64,000 nt of DNA, taken from contig AZLU01000147.1 in the NCBI GenBank assembly GCA_002224055.1, positions 1 through 64,000 on the forward strand, read 5' to 3'. Source of the DNA: Pezizomycotina sp. ARF18. Taxonomy: Eukaryota > Ascomycota. Position 1 is the stretch's first letter, and each line of letters begins with the position of its first letter. Shown one piece after another: positions 50,001 to 60,520 of this stretch. The notes below the pieces were generated by a model that did no database searches, had not been told where the DNA came from, and saw only the letters and a program-made list of their open reading frames with translations. Both the position numbers and the translations under genes were made by a program.

Positions 50001-52859
50001 CTGAGGGCGAAACACATAGAAGCTGCCAACCTCCTCAACCTCATCTCATTCTTTAGTGGCGACATCCCCGTCGAGCTCCTAAATGGGGGCTTGAAGCTTT
50101 GCCAAAGAGCATCAAAATTATAGCCAAAGAGGAGGACGGGACCAGAGATTTCCATCTTACCGTGAAGCATCTCCTATCCTTTTCATTGGTACGGAGGTCG
50201 CACGAGAGGGAGACCGATGTTGGCGACAGGAATGGCGGGTTGACAGACTTCACGTCCAAACCGTCGTGCAATCGTTCTGCCGACAGCAACTTGGGAACGA
50301 ACAAGGGAAAATCTGGGCTCAATATGCTGCAACGTGTTCTGCTATGCTTTCGATCTCGCTGAACGAGTCCGCGGACACGACGGCCGATATTCGTGAAAGA
50401 CTACGAGACTTTTATCTCTCATGGCTCTTTTCTGTTGGAACGAATACGTGCCTTAGGGATGAGCCGAAAGACGTTGAAGGCTAAGCTTAATCGAGCCAGG
50501 GAAGTCAAGGAAGCTCAGATTGAAGCGCAAACAAAAGCCGTGGATGAAGGGAAAGAGATTCCCTTGCCTCGGAGATCAATATTCGGCCGCGCAGATTCTG
50601 AATCTCCCATCAACACGAGGACATCAACGTTTGGTTCGACAAGCAGCACGACTACGACATCTGACGAACACGAGCATACTTCTAACGATGCATCCTCGCT
50701 CAAATGGAGCAGCAACCCGGCTGACCATGGTCGCACGGACGACAGCCTTAGCTCGGAGTACAGCGGCGGTGACAGCAGCAGCAGGGGAGAGTTTAATGGG
50801 TCGCAGGCAGGGTGGACAGAGGTACGGAGGAAGCGACCACCGGCGCGGACATTTTCTACTGGGTCCGGATCGTCAACGGTTATTCAAGGGGCTCATATAC
50901 AAGGCAACGTTACCCTAGGAGGTCGGGAGCATCTAGATATCCTTCGAACCAGACACGATCCGACCGCAGACGCAATAGTGGCAATGACCATGCTGGAGGT
51001 TTCAGGCAAGATAGATCTCAGTCCATGGGCCAGAGACGCCAATGAGGAGTTATCCGGGACGCGGCCGAGGAACGACTAGGTACAGCGACAGCCCGCAGCT
51101 GTATCCCAACGCACACCACTCCAGGTCCCGGATGAACTCTCGCGATAGGCAATCTCCTAGCCGTGTCAACCCATCGTCTGTGGTGGGGCCGAGGGATCCG
51201 TCCCCTCGTCACCCACAGCGGGAGCTGGAGTATCAGGCTCCACCCGGGCCAATATTAGCGACAGGCTGAGTCCCGCCAGGGGGCCCTTATATTCTGACGT
51301 TGCGCGAGGTGGTCGTGAAGGCAGGAGATCGGATGGTCATTCGCGGCATTCATCCCGTGAGTCATCTCGCCGGCGAGTAGGAAGGTCCAATGAGGTCGAA
51401 GCGGAGCCGACTTCTCGGGATTCGTCGCGGTCCACGCAATCATGGGCCACCGTGATGCCGGCAACGGAGATGGTAAGATCATCGTCGCACCCATCATCAG
51501 AGCCTCCTAGGGTTGCCAGCGAATGGCCATCTCCTCGCCAAGGCTCAGGGCGCGGTTCCGGGTCCGGCTCTCGACGCGGTTCCGTTGAATCTACGATGGG
51601 GCGCCCCGGCCATAGCACCAGCAGGCACAACTCTCCCATGGATCCGCAGCGGGTTAGGCCCAATTGGCAGATATCCCCCGCCACCACCTCTAACCCGTGG
51701 AGCCAGCCTATACGTCGCATGATATGGTCCGAAACCGTTCTGCACCCGCAGCTACCTATACTACGGCCAGTGATGTCTACTACGCGGAGCAAAATGCCTC
51801 CGTGAGAATGCCATCGCTCCCCCGCTCTTCCCATGGGTGAACTCACCGTTGGTGCTGAGAGTTATGTACCGAGATCATCGGCTACGTACGCGCTTGCACG
51901 TGGCAGGTCCCAGTCCAGTTACCAGTTCAGCAAGCCCCCGTTCAAATGCCCTTAGTATCCGGGCCACCGGGTTTTTTCATTCCCTTAGCTCAAGCGACCG
52001 CTACTCCCACCACCGTATATTACCCCTCGCTCTGCACCGCCTTCGGTGACGTCTTCTTTTCCTGTTCGCGTAAGTTTTTGAGAAGCCAATTCTCTTCGAT
52101 CTGACATTCCCCTTGTCCTCTGAACCTAGTAGCATTGCCACTAACCACCGTAACGAGCAGTATCAAAATCTGCCTTCGAGGCCAGACAATCTCAACCCAA
52201 TCTCTAGCCACTACTCTGAAATCCGGAGGAACTCTCGCTCGCCAATCCGGGAGCGCCGTGGCTCTCTCCAGGGTCAATAAATGGAACGCGCCGTCGGTGC
52301 TGTCCGACCCAAGCGAGGTTCCTCCTTACTGGGACGTCACTACCGCTCCTATAGCAGCTAGTGAACCTGAACTGGGGAGAAACACCCGGAATCGTCCCCA
52401 CCGCGCCGGTACCGGTTATCACACAATGGCTGCCGACTGAAACATCCGATTTTGCCGGCATGGGATCCCAGTTCGAGAGCGACCTGGAGCTGAACGGTCA
52501 AATGTCGGCACTTTCAGTGGCCGCTACACTTCCACAAGCAGCACGAAAGAGCCCTCAGAGGAGCCCAAGTTAGCAAAGACTGACACGGGACTTTCCAACG
52601 CTTCGGTCAATGGGTCCCTGTCCAAGGCGCCGGCACTGCCATCGCCGAAGAAAGCGAAGAGTCCGTCATCGACAGGTTCTCTAAGAATGTCGTGCAGGCG
52701 TGGAGGTCAGCCACGGAGCCGAAAAAGAAGATCGTGGAGCCTTCTACGCCTGGGACACCAGAGTCGTCGTCGTCAACGAAGCTGGAAGCTGCCGTCAAAC
52801 GGAATTCTCCAGTCGGATGGATGAAATTCGAGAAGAAAAAACAGCAGACCGGATCATAA
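47008..52859 (+). CDS. Fungal NLR-like protein: alpha/beta-hydrolase (SesB/LipA type) - NB-ARC - long disordered tail
   Basis: STAND ATPases of this kind act in fungal non-self recognition and programmed cell death. The first domain is a serine esterase fold: VDSIVFVHGL near 47.35 kb, WVCHSLGGILVKR with the nucleophile serine near 47.74 kb, IVFLATPHMGSS near 47.92 kb, and a late histidine candidate in GIHATHQGICKY near 48.34 kb. Next comes NB-ARC: P-loop GATGSGKTHLIREYVF near 49.33 kb, GGIFWVKAKN, Walker B-like LLIIDGANVDTEDE near 49.60 kb, and helical EYLPLAIHLAANYIAESG. The segment AQYAATCSAMLSISLNE near 50.33 kb ends the folded part. From about 50.5 kb to TAA at 52857-52859 the sequence is Ser/Pro/Arg-rich and disordered; no TPR, ankyrin or WD repeats are seen. 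I recall similar proteins annotated LipA and NB-ARC domain protein. The ATG at 47008, followed directly by an intron, is tentative. Frame breaks are many, one near 47,370 in VHGLRGNPFKTW. Confidence 0.82.
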
Positions 52860-53775
52860 GTACACTCACTTTAAGGCTCTATATACCGTAAAATTTACCT
52901 ACCCTTCGTTTCTCGTTTTCTGCTCTTTCTCTTATATAGATTTTAAATTACATTTTATGTGCCGCAGATTTATGTCTTCAAGCGCGTCATTCAACATGTA
53001 TAACGGATGTATTGGAGTTTTTTTTTTTACCGCTTTTAAGCCCAAATCTTACCACCAGCGTTGAATTCCTAACTTTGTATTTGTACTAAAGGGCGTTTAA
53101 AAGTTATTGGATCGTCTTTATTCCAATATTGCAAAGGCCTTTTTCTTTTCTGTTCTTGCTTGATATATATAGACTCCTCGCCGAGGAAAAAATATTCATT
53201 GTAATTACATAGCTAGAATTCTTCATAAATATACACTTTCGACGATGTTTTTGATATATTTGCAATTTGGGTTTTCGCATTATGCTCTGGTACTTCAGGG
53301 AAACTTTTACCAGATATATTTCATTTTTTCTTTCCCTTAATATGTAATCGTAAGTCAGGTATAACTAGCGGACAACTTAATATAAACATACATATCTTAT
53401 TATATCCCTAGGATTTATAAGGATAGACATTAGCATACATGCGTAACGGCTGATATCCTAGTAGCCATATGGACTTGAAAAATTATCCATCAATTACTCT
53501 AAGAGTTGGTAAGATTGTGATCAACGTTTATAGCGTCGGTGCGCATTAAAATAGTTTACATCAAGAGCTTCGCAGCTCTGCCAATGCAGTGGTCTTCTGG
53601 GTATGTGAATGAAGCAAGTTACAAACAAGAAGGAAAAAAATATCGATGGAGCAAGTTGTGTTCGCTAAAGTATATATACACAACGTTCATGAAATTGAAT
53701 CGCCCAATAAATGATAATGCTAGAGAATAAGTGAGCGAAGGAAGGGAAATAGAGCGGCGCAAAAGAAAATAGATA
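52860..53775. other. Convergent 3' intergenic region
   Basis: Lies between the tails of the NLR-like gene and VPS41. It is AT-rich, with no runs above about 10 bases. An ORF at 53539-53730 has no recognisable features. Nothing else seen. Confidence 0.5.
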
Positions 53776-56700
53776 TCACCACTCATCCTCCTTCTTTTCT
53801 AGGGGACAGCCTCCCTTTATCTTGTCCTTTATTAGCACGGCCCTCGTTACCTTCTCAGCCACGCTGGCCCGTTTGCTATAGTAACCAAAATCATCTTCCC
53901 TTTCCTCCTCTTCGTCGTCGCCGACAGCCTGAGGGCTGTAGCCTTCTTCTTGCCCATCAAGAGGCCCTCGAAATCATCCTCCTCGTTTTCCTCTTCCTCT
54001 GGATGCTGTGCTATGAAACGGTCCTGGGACTCGGTTTTCTTCATACCGGATTCATCGACCACCTCGCCTTGACGGTACCTGAGAAGACACTTGAGGTGGA
54101 AAACGTGACCGCAGGCGAACGCAACCAGAGCTTGCGTCTCCTTCGGCTTGAACGGAATGTTACATAGCCCACAGCCGTGCGGTTTGCCGCTGAGGCCCAT
54201 TTTGTGTCCTTGACGTCGTGCGCGCCTCCAGCCTGACCCTTTTCAGCAGCAACATTGTCATTTGCTGCGCTGCCGCTGCATCCTTTTTTTCTTCCGCCGC
54301 TGCTGGTAAATGGATTTTGCTAGTTTCCACGTCAAACTTCACGCCCCGCCGTCGCCCTTCCCTCAACCTGTCCATGCCCGTCGCTACCTCACCCCTCAGC
54401 ACTTTAGCGACGCCTTCACTGATGCTGGCTTGTATCTCGTACTCCCTGAGAATTCTGAGCAGGCCTTCCTTCAACCCTTCGATCTCTAAGCCCTCGGGTA
54501 TCCTCTTGATGAGGGTGATCGGGTCGATTGCCGTGCCTACGTTCTCGAGGAGGCCACGGATGAAGTCCGGCTTGTCCATCGAGTGATCGAGCAGATGAGC
54601 CCATAGCTCCGGATCATCCTGCGACTTGGCAAAGGCAATAGCCGCGGAGACGTCGTTGAGCTTGTTAATGATAAGGAATAGGGCTTCCTTCGTCCGCCCG
54701 ATGGTGGAATATATGTGAACAAGCTCCGGAATGTACGACCTTTGCTGACAGATTTCGATGGCCTATCCAGATACGAAAGGTTAATGTTAGCCTTTTAGAG
54801 GAGTAGTAAATATAACTTTAATGCACGTACTTTTTCGTAGCTGTAGCTTTGCGATATCTTCAGAAATTCCATGAAAAGTCCTCTATCATATTCTGCAAAG
54901 AGCGCGAGCATTTCGTCGCTCCATTCCGCAAGCTTGCCCCTCCCTGCTCCAAGATCCGCCACGTCGATGTCTCGTTTCCAGATACTTCTCAGGTAAAAGA
55001 AAAGCAACAGCTCCCAGTCGCCCTTCCGCAGCTCTTCAACGACGTTGCCGATGGTGATTCCACGTCCATCGTGTTCGTAGAATTCGTCAACCAGGAGGCC
55101 CACGGTTTCTTTCGACCTCTCTTCCCAGTCCTCGCGGGAGCCCGACTTGATGGTCTCGTCATCGAGGCGGATGATGAGCCAGTCCGCAATGTGTCCTCTA
55201 ATAGAGTGCAGCAAGTGATATTCACGGGCCAACTGGATGGCCTCGTCTGCGTTTTTAAGCAGTATATGCTCCAGCAGAGCATCTCGTGCCTACCTGCACG
55301 CAGAAATAAAATGGCTAAACATTCGTGCAGTATTTTCCAGTTCGGAGAGCCCTTCTGACTTGAAGAAAAGCTAGTCGAACTGCCGCCTAAAGTACTCGAG
55401 TCGCCTAGAGACTTCAGTTTACCCTCGATCGCCTTGATGACAGCGTTTTCGTCGTATAAACCGGCGGGCCACGCTTCCACGAGCTCCCTCAATTTTTGTT
55501 TATCGTGCGAGAGATATTCTGCGAGGACAAGCTCATATATGGTACTAGGCAGCGGTGGCCGCATTGCCTTCGTCGGGATGAACGGTGTGATATCCCTGAT
55601 CTTGCGCGCGCGGAAGAACACCCATATCCAATGCTCCCAATGAGCTGACGTACCCAAAACTTTACCAGCCACCTCCGATGCTTTGGACCAGTCGTCTTCG
55701 CGCACTAGCTTTTCTAACCAAAGCTCTCCTATTCTTCTTTTCTCCTTCTCCGCGGCAGAGTAGAATCCCTTGCCGGAAGTGGTGCCCTCGTTCAACGTGC
55801 TTCCGTCATTTTCGCTGACAGAGTCATCGGTATCCTCTTCGTCATCGTCGCCCGTGACCTCCGAAACCTGATCCGTCGACGCCGTAGACAGGACAGCATC
55901 AGGATGGTCGTTTATGAGATTCCATGCCTCTTCGAATTGGTCCCGTTCAAGCAACCAGGCCAGCCGATCCCTATTACCACGTTCTGTGGCAAAGACACAG
56001 TCATAAGGTGACACGATGTAGAGCCTCCATCCGTTTGATCTCCTCTCGCCCTGTCATTCCGGAGCCTTTACCTGCCGCCGTCAAGCCCGCTAACGACGAT
56101 TGAACGCTAGCCCGCTCACTCTTGACGCTACCGGGGCGAGAAGAAGATATACTTGCTGCCGAACTGAAAAGAGTTGTGGCATTGAGGCCGGCCTGCCACA
56201 GCTGGCCACCGTAATTGAGAGGGTTTAAGGCATCAAATCCCAACCCTGCAACAGTCGCGGCCGCCGGTATCACCGGTTTCAGCATCGGCGGCATGGCCAT
56301 CAGTGGTAGTCGTTCGCGGAGAGCGATTCGTAACGCGACATCATCAGGCTGTCAGCGCTGACTTCGGTGTGAGATTTTAGTCTATCATCCTCAGTTCCGG
56401 TGACGACGCATTGGTGCGGTGGTGTATCCGGCGGCGCGGCGTCTCGCTGCCAGACTCCGTTGGGTCTTCTTCGTCTGTCTTGGGAGTTGCAGTTAAGTAT
56501 CCAGAAGCAGTATCGTAGATAAGTCGAAGAGCGTGATGCCGGCTACCACACAGTCCGTCTGAATACTATTTTCCGCACGCGTAGAGAAAGTTAGCAGGTT
56601 AAATATAAAGATGGCCGATGAATCCACGGAAAACACTAACACATGAACAATTTCTGCCCAGCCCCATTCCCTCCCCTCTTCACCAACGCCTTTGCCTTTG

Positions 56701-58118
56701 CTGAAGCTGATACCGTCGGGCCGTCACCGCCATAAACATCAATAACCCAGATAACACCTCCCCACCCAACGAGCAGTCGCTCTTTCCCGCCGCCCCTAAT
56801 AGGCTTTGGACCACGATGTGCTTCTTCAGCGTGGCGCTAGCTTTACCTTCTGCGCCGTCTTCGTCAGCTTTCTTCTCAAGAGCATCTAGATCTATCCACT
56901 CCAGCCGAACCTTCCAGCTAATCGCCATCTCTTCCGGCACCTGTTCTGGTCGCTGGATGGCGCTGATCCTCTTCCATTCGCCGGCCTTATCCAGGCGGTC
57001 GCCTTTGAAAGTTGTCAATGGCTGCGCATGACTTTATCCCCTTTTCATTCGCCCAAACCACGAACCGAGGACTAACCTTGCTCCATTTGATGGAGCTAAC
57101 GGTCCCTTCGCCAGAATGAAGTATCGTATCCTTGGCGCCGCCTCCCAAGGCAGCCAGGAGCCTCCTCCGCTGTGTCCGGCCTCGGACTTGGACAGATTCG
57201 CGACGGCATGTGAAAGTATCAGATTTCCGGCGAGACCTCCGGACAAGAATATACGATCTGTTTTGTAGAGCGGCGAGAGCGCGATTGCGGAGACAGGGCG
57301 GGAGAAATTTGTGAGGGAGACGTCCTTTTTATCGTGAAGGTGGGTTATGCATGTGTGGCCATCTAGCGACGACGTGCCAACGTGGAGTGCAGAAGAATAA
57401 GAGAGTCCCGATGTTGCCGAAGCGGCAGCAATGGCCTGCCCGGGGGTCGCTGGCGATATTGAAACGGAGGTGATTGTAGCAGAATGCGCCTATAAACGCG
57501 TAGGGGATGAAGCGTGGGCAGCGAAAGTACATGCTAATGATGGATCTTGGTTAGAATTTCATTTTTGTTTTGTATACATCAATACTGGGAGCTTGAAGTC
57601 TCTGGGAATATGAAGCACGTACGATGTTGCCATTGTGGGTGCCAATGACCTGTGTTCGTAAGTTTCGTATGGCCTCTCGTTAGCTAAGTTTCGCGCCGCG
57701 AGAAAAAATACCCAGGAGGGGGGTTTAATTCCCCCTTGCACTCACCATTTTGTCGGCTGTGACGTCAATAGCGCTGGTAGCATCGCCATTACGGTAAACA
57801 TTCCCCAGTGTCGATGTCAACGCGTGTATTTTAGCCTGGGCTCTTCGTCCTCGTCGGAAGAATCATCGTCTTCGTCATCTTCGTCATCTTCGTCATCTTC
57901 GCCGCCATTGTTATCCCCGTCGCTCCGCCACCGCCCCTTTCGCCAGCTCCATCGCTTGATTCGCCCAGGGTGGTACCAGTCACGGCGGGTGATTGCGCTC
58001 GAAAAGAGGCCTGTGGGGTATGAGTGCCAGAGCCCGTTGTCGACGACGGAATTGGCGCGGCCGGCGTGGCTGTAACTGCTTCGGCGTCGGCAGGTTGCAG
58101 TTCCGCCGTAGTATCCAT
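53776..58118 (-). CDS. VPS41: Vps41, HOPS tethering-complex subunit
   Basis: Vps41 is the Rab7/Ypt7-binding subunit of HOPS and drives fusion at the vacuole and the AP-3 route. The start MDTTAELQPADAEAVTATPA at 58118 is followed by a Ser/Pro part, an Asp/Glu run, then the beta-propeller entry YTRLTSTLGNVYRNGDATSA with VTADKMVIGTHNG-type sequence. After WD-type repeats come LNPLNYGGQLWQAGLNATTL, KEKRRIGELWLEKLVREDDW and AHWEHWIWVFFRARKIRDIT. The clathrin-heavy-chain repeat part ends MDKPDFIRGLLENVGTAIDP with ITLIKRIPEGLEIEGLKEGL, diagnostic for fungal Vps41. The C-terminal RING-H2 shows CGLCNIPF and CGHVFHLKCL. The end KKEDEW precedes TGA at 53776-53778. Frame breaks occur near 57,940 and in several later places. 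The span fits about 1,250 residues with introns. Confidence 0.93.
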
Positions 58119-58740
58119 GACTGAGGCGTCCTGCTGTAAACAATATACGTGAGAAATTTAAATTTCAAAAAAGAAAAAGGCTTTGACAAGTATATACAAC
58201 CAAATCATATTAAACACGCACACGCACATGTTCAGAAAAGAGCCTCTTATCTCATACACTCCTTTTTTTCCCTTCTCGGTACTAGCAGATCTGTCACGAA
58301 AGGCGAACGAGCTAGTTAGTGGCCCACTTCTCCCGCGTTTTTAGATTCCGTCCGCTCCTAGCCAACTACCGGTAGCTCCTAGCCCCTTTATGCTTGCATC
58401 TGCAAAAACCCGGGGAGGCCCAAAAAATGATGAGATTGTATTCCAGATCGTTTACGAGCAAAGATGAAAAACTGGCAAGGAAAGATTGGGGAGCACGTTG
58501 CTGTCGTTCTTCCTCTCTATTCATGTAATGATTTTTCCTTTCGGGAGTTTGGCGACGATGAAAGATAGATTTGGTAGCTGGATATGGCATAGCACGACTC
58601 GGAGCTGGGCTTCTCATTGGATAGCGAAACAGCGGCCCCCAAGGTTTATTTTTTCTGTAGGGGACCTTGCTTGATTGCTTTTTGACAGCAGCTGAAAGCT
58701 CCCTACAGCGGAGAGAGAGCTTCTACTTCGAACTTCAATT
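58119..58740. other. VPS41 upstream region
   Basis: About 0.6 kb of ordinary composition between the VPS41 start and the AT-rich island, presumably its promoter. ORFs at 58366-58617 and 58486-58674 overlap on opposite strands and show no recognisable feature. Confidence 0.5.
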
Positions 58741-60520
58741 ATCATATTTTATATGTAGACGCGTGCCAAAATGATTTTCCTTTTTATAATTTACGCGTCT
58801 CCCTAACAAAATTCAAATACCCCTTTAAAAAGTTTTTACCACAACATTATTAAATTAATAAATTATAGTCTCTCTTTACTATATATTTCTTTACTATAGA
58901 AGCTAGGTAAAAATTAATACCTTATTAATGCAAATATATTATTATAACGTATAGCATGTATAAATCTTATAGCTAGATAATTAAAATTATAGAGGAAGGC
59001 TATAATCATGATCTTAATATAATTAAAATTATTATCTAATTAGTATTAATAGAGTATATAATTTATAAAATCTTTAAGAAAGCTATTTAAGATATTTAAT
59101 TAATAATAAAAATTAATTATTTAAAAATCGCTTATAAATTATCGTTAATCGTTCGTAAATTATAAATTAATATAACACTAATTAAATCTCCTTAAATCTA
59201 TAATATAATAGGCATTATAAAATACTTTATTTATATAATTATAAGTAAATAACCGCTAATAGACTATTATTAAAGGCAAAATATAAGACAAAGTATTATA
59301 TATAAGCCTAGCTTTATTAAATTAAATATATAAAAAGTAAAATTAGTTATTTAAAGCGATAATACTGTATCAAAAAGAATTACAACCTATGTTAATATTT
59401 AATCTTTTATAGCTTAAAAAAAGATATAAAAGGTCTGTTTATATTAATTAAGAATTAAAGAAAGGAATATTAGAATTATAATATAAATAATAATTTATAA
59501 AAATTAAACGTTAAAACTAGTATTTTATAAGAGTTTAGTTAATAAATAAGTTTACTTTAAAATTTTTAAAGATTATCTTATATCTTTCACCGCATTAATT
59601 TATAAGAATAAAGGCTTTTAGTTAGAATTTATATATAATAATGTATTTTTATATACTACTAATATAGTTAAAGAATATATATATCTAGCCGATTACGAAT
59701 ATATTATTATAAATTAACTGTTATATAGTTTAAATATAAATTCTATTAAGTATACATAAAAGTATTTTAAATTATAACTATTTAAATAATATTTAAAACT
59801 CTATTAAATACGCGAAAAGTCTTAAAATTTATGAGAATATATTAAGTAATACCTAATTATGTTTAGAATAAGATACCATTATCCTTTATAGAGAATTTAG
59901 TTAAAAATATATTAAATTGTATAAAAGCTCTTCTAAATGTAAAAAAAGTGTCAGGCCGTGTCCAGGCGTGCTATGCCGAACAGGGGACCTTCCTTGATGC
60001 CGTGGTAATGCATACCCACATACACTAGACCAACAAAAAGGGTAACGAAGGTACCTATATTAGGTAGGTGAGAGACGGCAGTGCACGCCAGCTGCGTGCA
60101 GCCTATTGTAAGGAGCCGCGCTGCTTACATCATCCCCCCTCAGTCGCCGTCATACCGCGCACGGTACCGACGCGCGCCGTGCTACTTCATACATATACCC
60201 CAAAAGGAAGCCTTTTGCCCGTCGGTTCTTACCCAGCAAGACCAGCGCTGGCGCCAGGGCTGTATACCTAACACGGCCAGCACGTGCATGCTGGCTCCGG
60301 GGCTCGAACCTAAGGGATCGACTTGTTCGAATGTCAGGCCGTGAAAAGAGTATATAAATGTTAAGATTTTATAGCTAAATTTATATATTTTTAATATCTA
60401 TCGAACGCTAAGGTATATAGTATATCGTTACTAAATTTCTATAATTAATCGATAATTAACTGTTGAGATATAAGAAATTACATTTTTATATATATTTATT
60501 ATTGCGTTAAGGCTCGGTAA
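58741..60520. repeat. AT-rich relic island, RIP-like
   Basis: Base composition changes abruptly to strings of TA, TTA and AAT steps with very few G or C, apart from the insert at 59949-60343. There is no ORF above background. In filamentous ascomycetes such islands are usually repeats mutated by repeat-induced point mutation, so this is probably a dead transposon or other duplicated sequence. The original element cannot be identified by eye. A small inverted repeat (AGACGCGT at 58757, ACGCGTCT at 58793) lies at its left edge. Confidence 0.7.
59949..60343 (+). mobile_element. LTR-retrotransposon fossil: one LTR plus primer-binding site
   Basis: This 395-base block of normal GC content sits inside the AT-rich island. 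It starts TGTCAGGCCGTG and a 340-base LTR-like unit runs to ...GTGCA at 60288. After three bases comes TGGCTCCGGGGCTCGAACC (60292-60310), complementary to a tRNA 3' end in the manner of a primer-binding site. The 12-mer TGTCAGGCCGTG recurs at 60332-60343, perhaps the edge of the other LTR. AAAAG flanks both sides and may be a target duplication, though chance is possible in A-rich DNA. No coding part is present, so the element is a broken remnant and the superfamily cannot be told. It seems younger than the surrounding island because it lacks the AT shift, or was too short to be mutated. Confidence 0.55.

Noticed and set aside
57831-58075. Ser-rich plus-strand ORF at the VPS41 start
   Set aside because: Antisense of the Asp/Glu run encoded by GAT/GAC/GAG codons in VPS41.
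60291-60345. tRNA gene on the minus strand
   Set aside because: A B-box-like GGTTCGAGCCC is present, but there is no A box, D arm or anticodon arm; only the tRNA 3' end is matched, which fits a primer-binding site.
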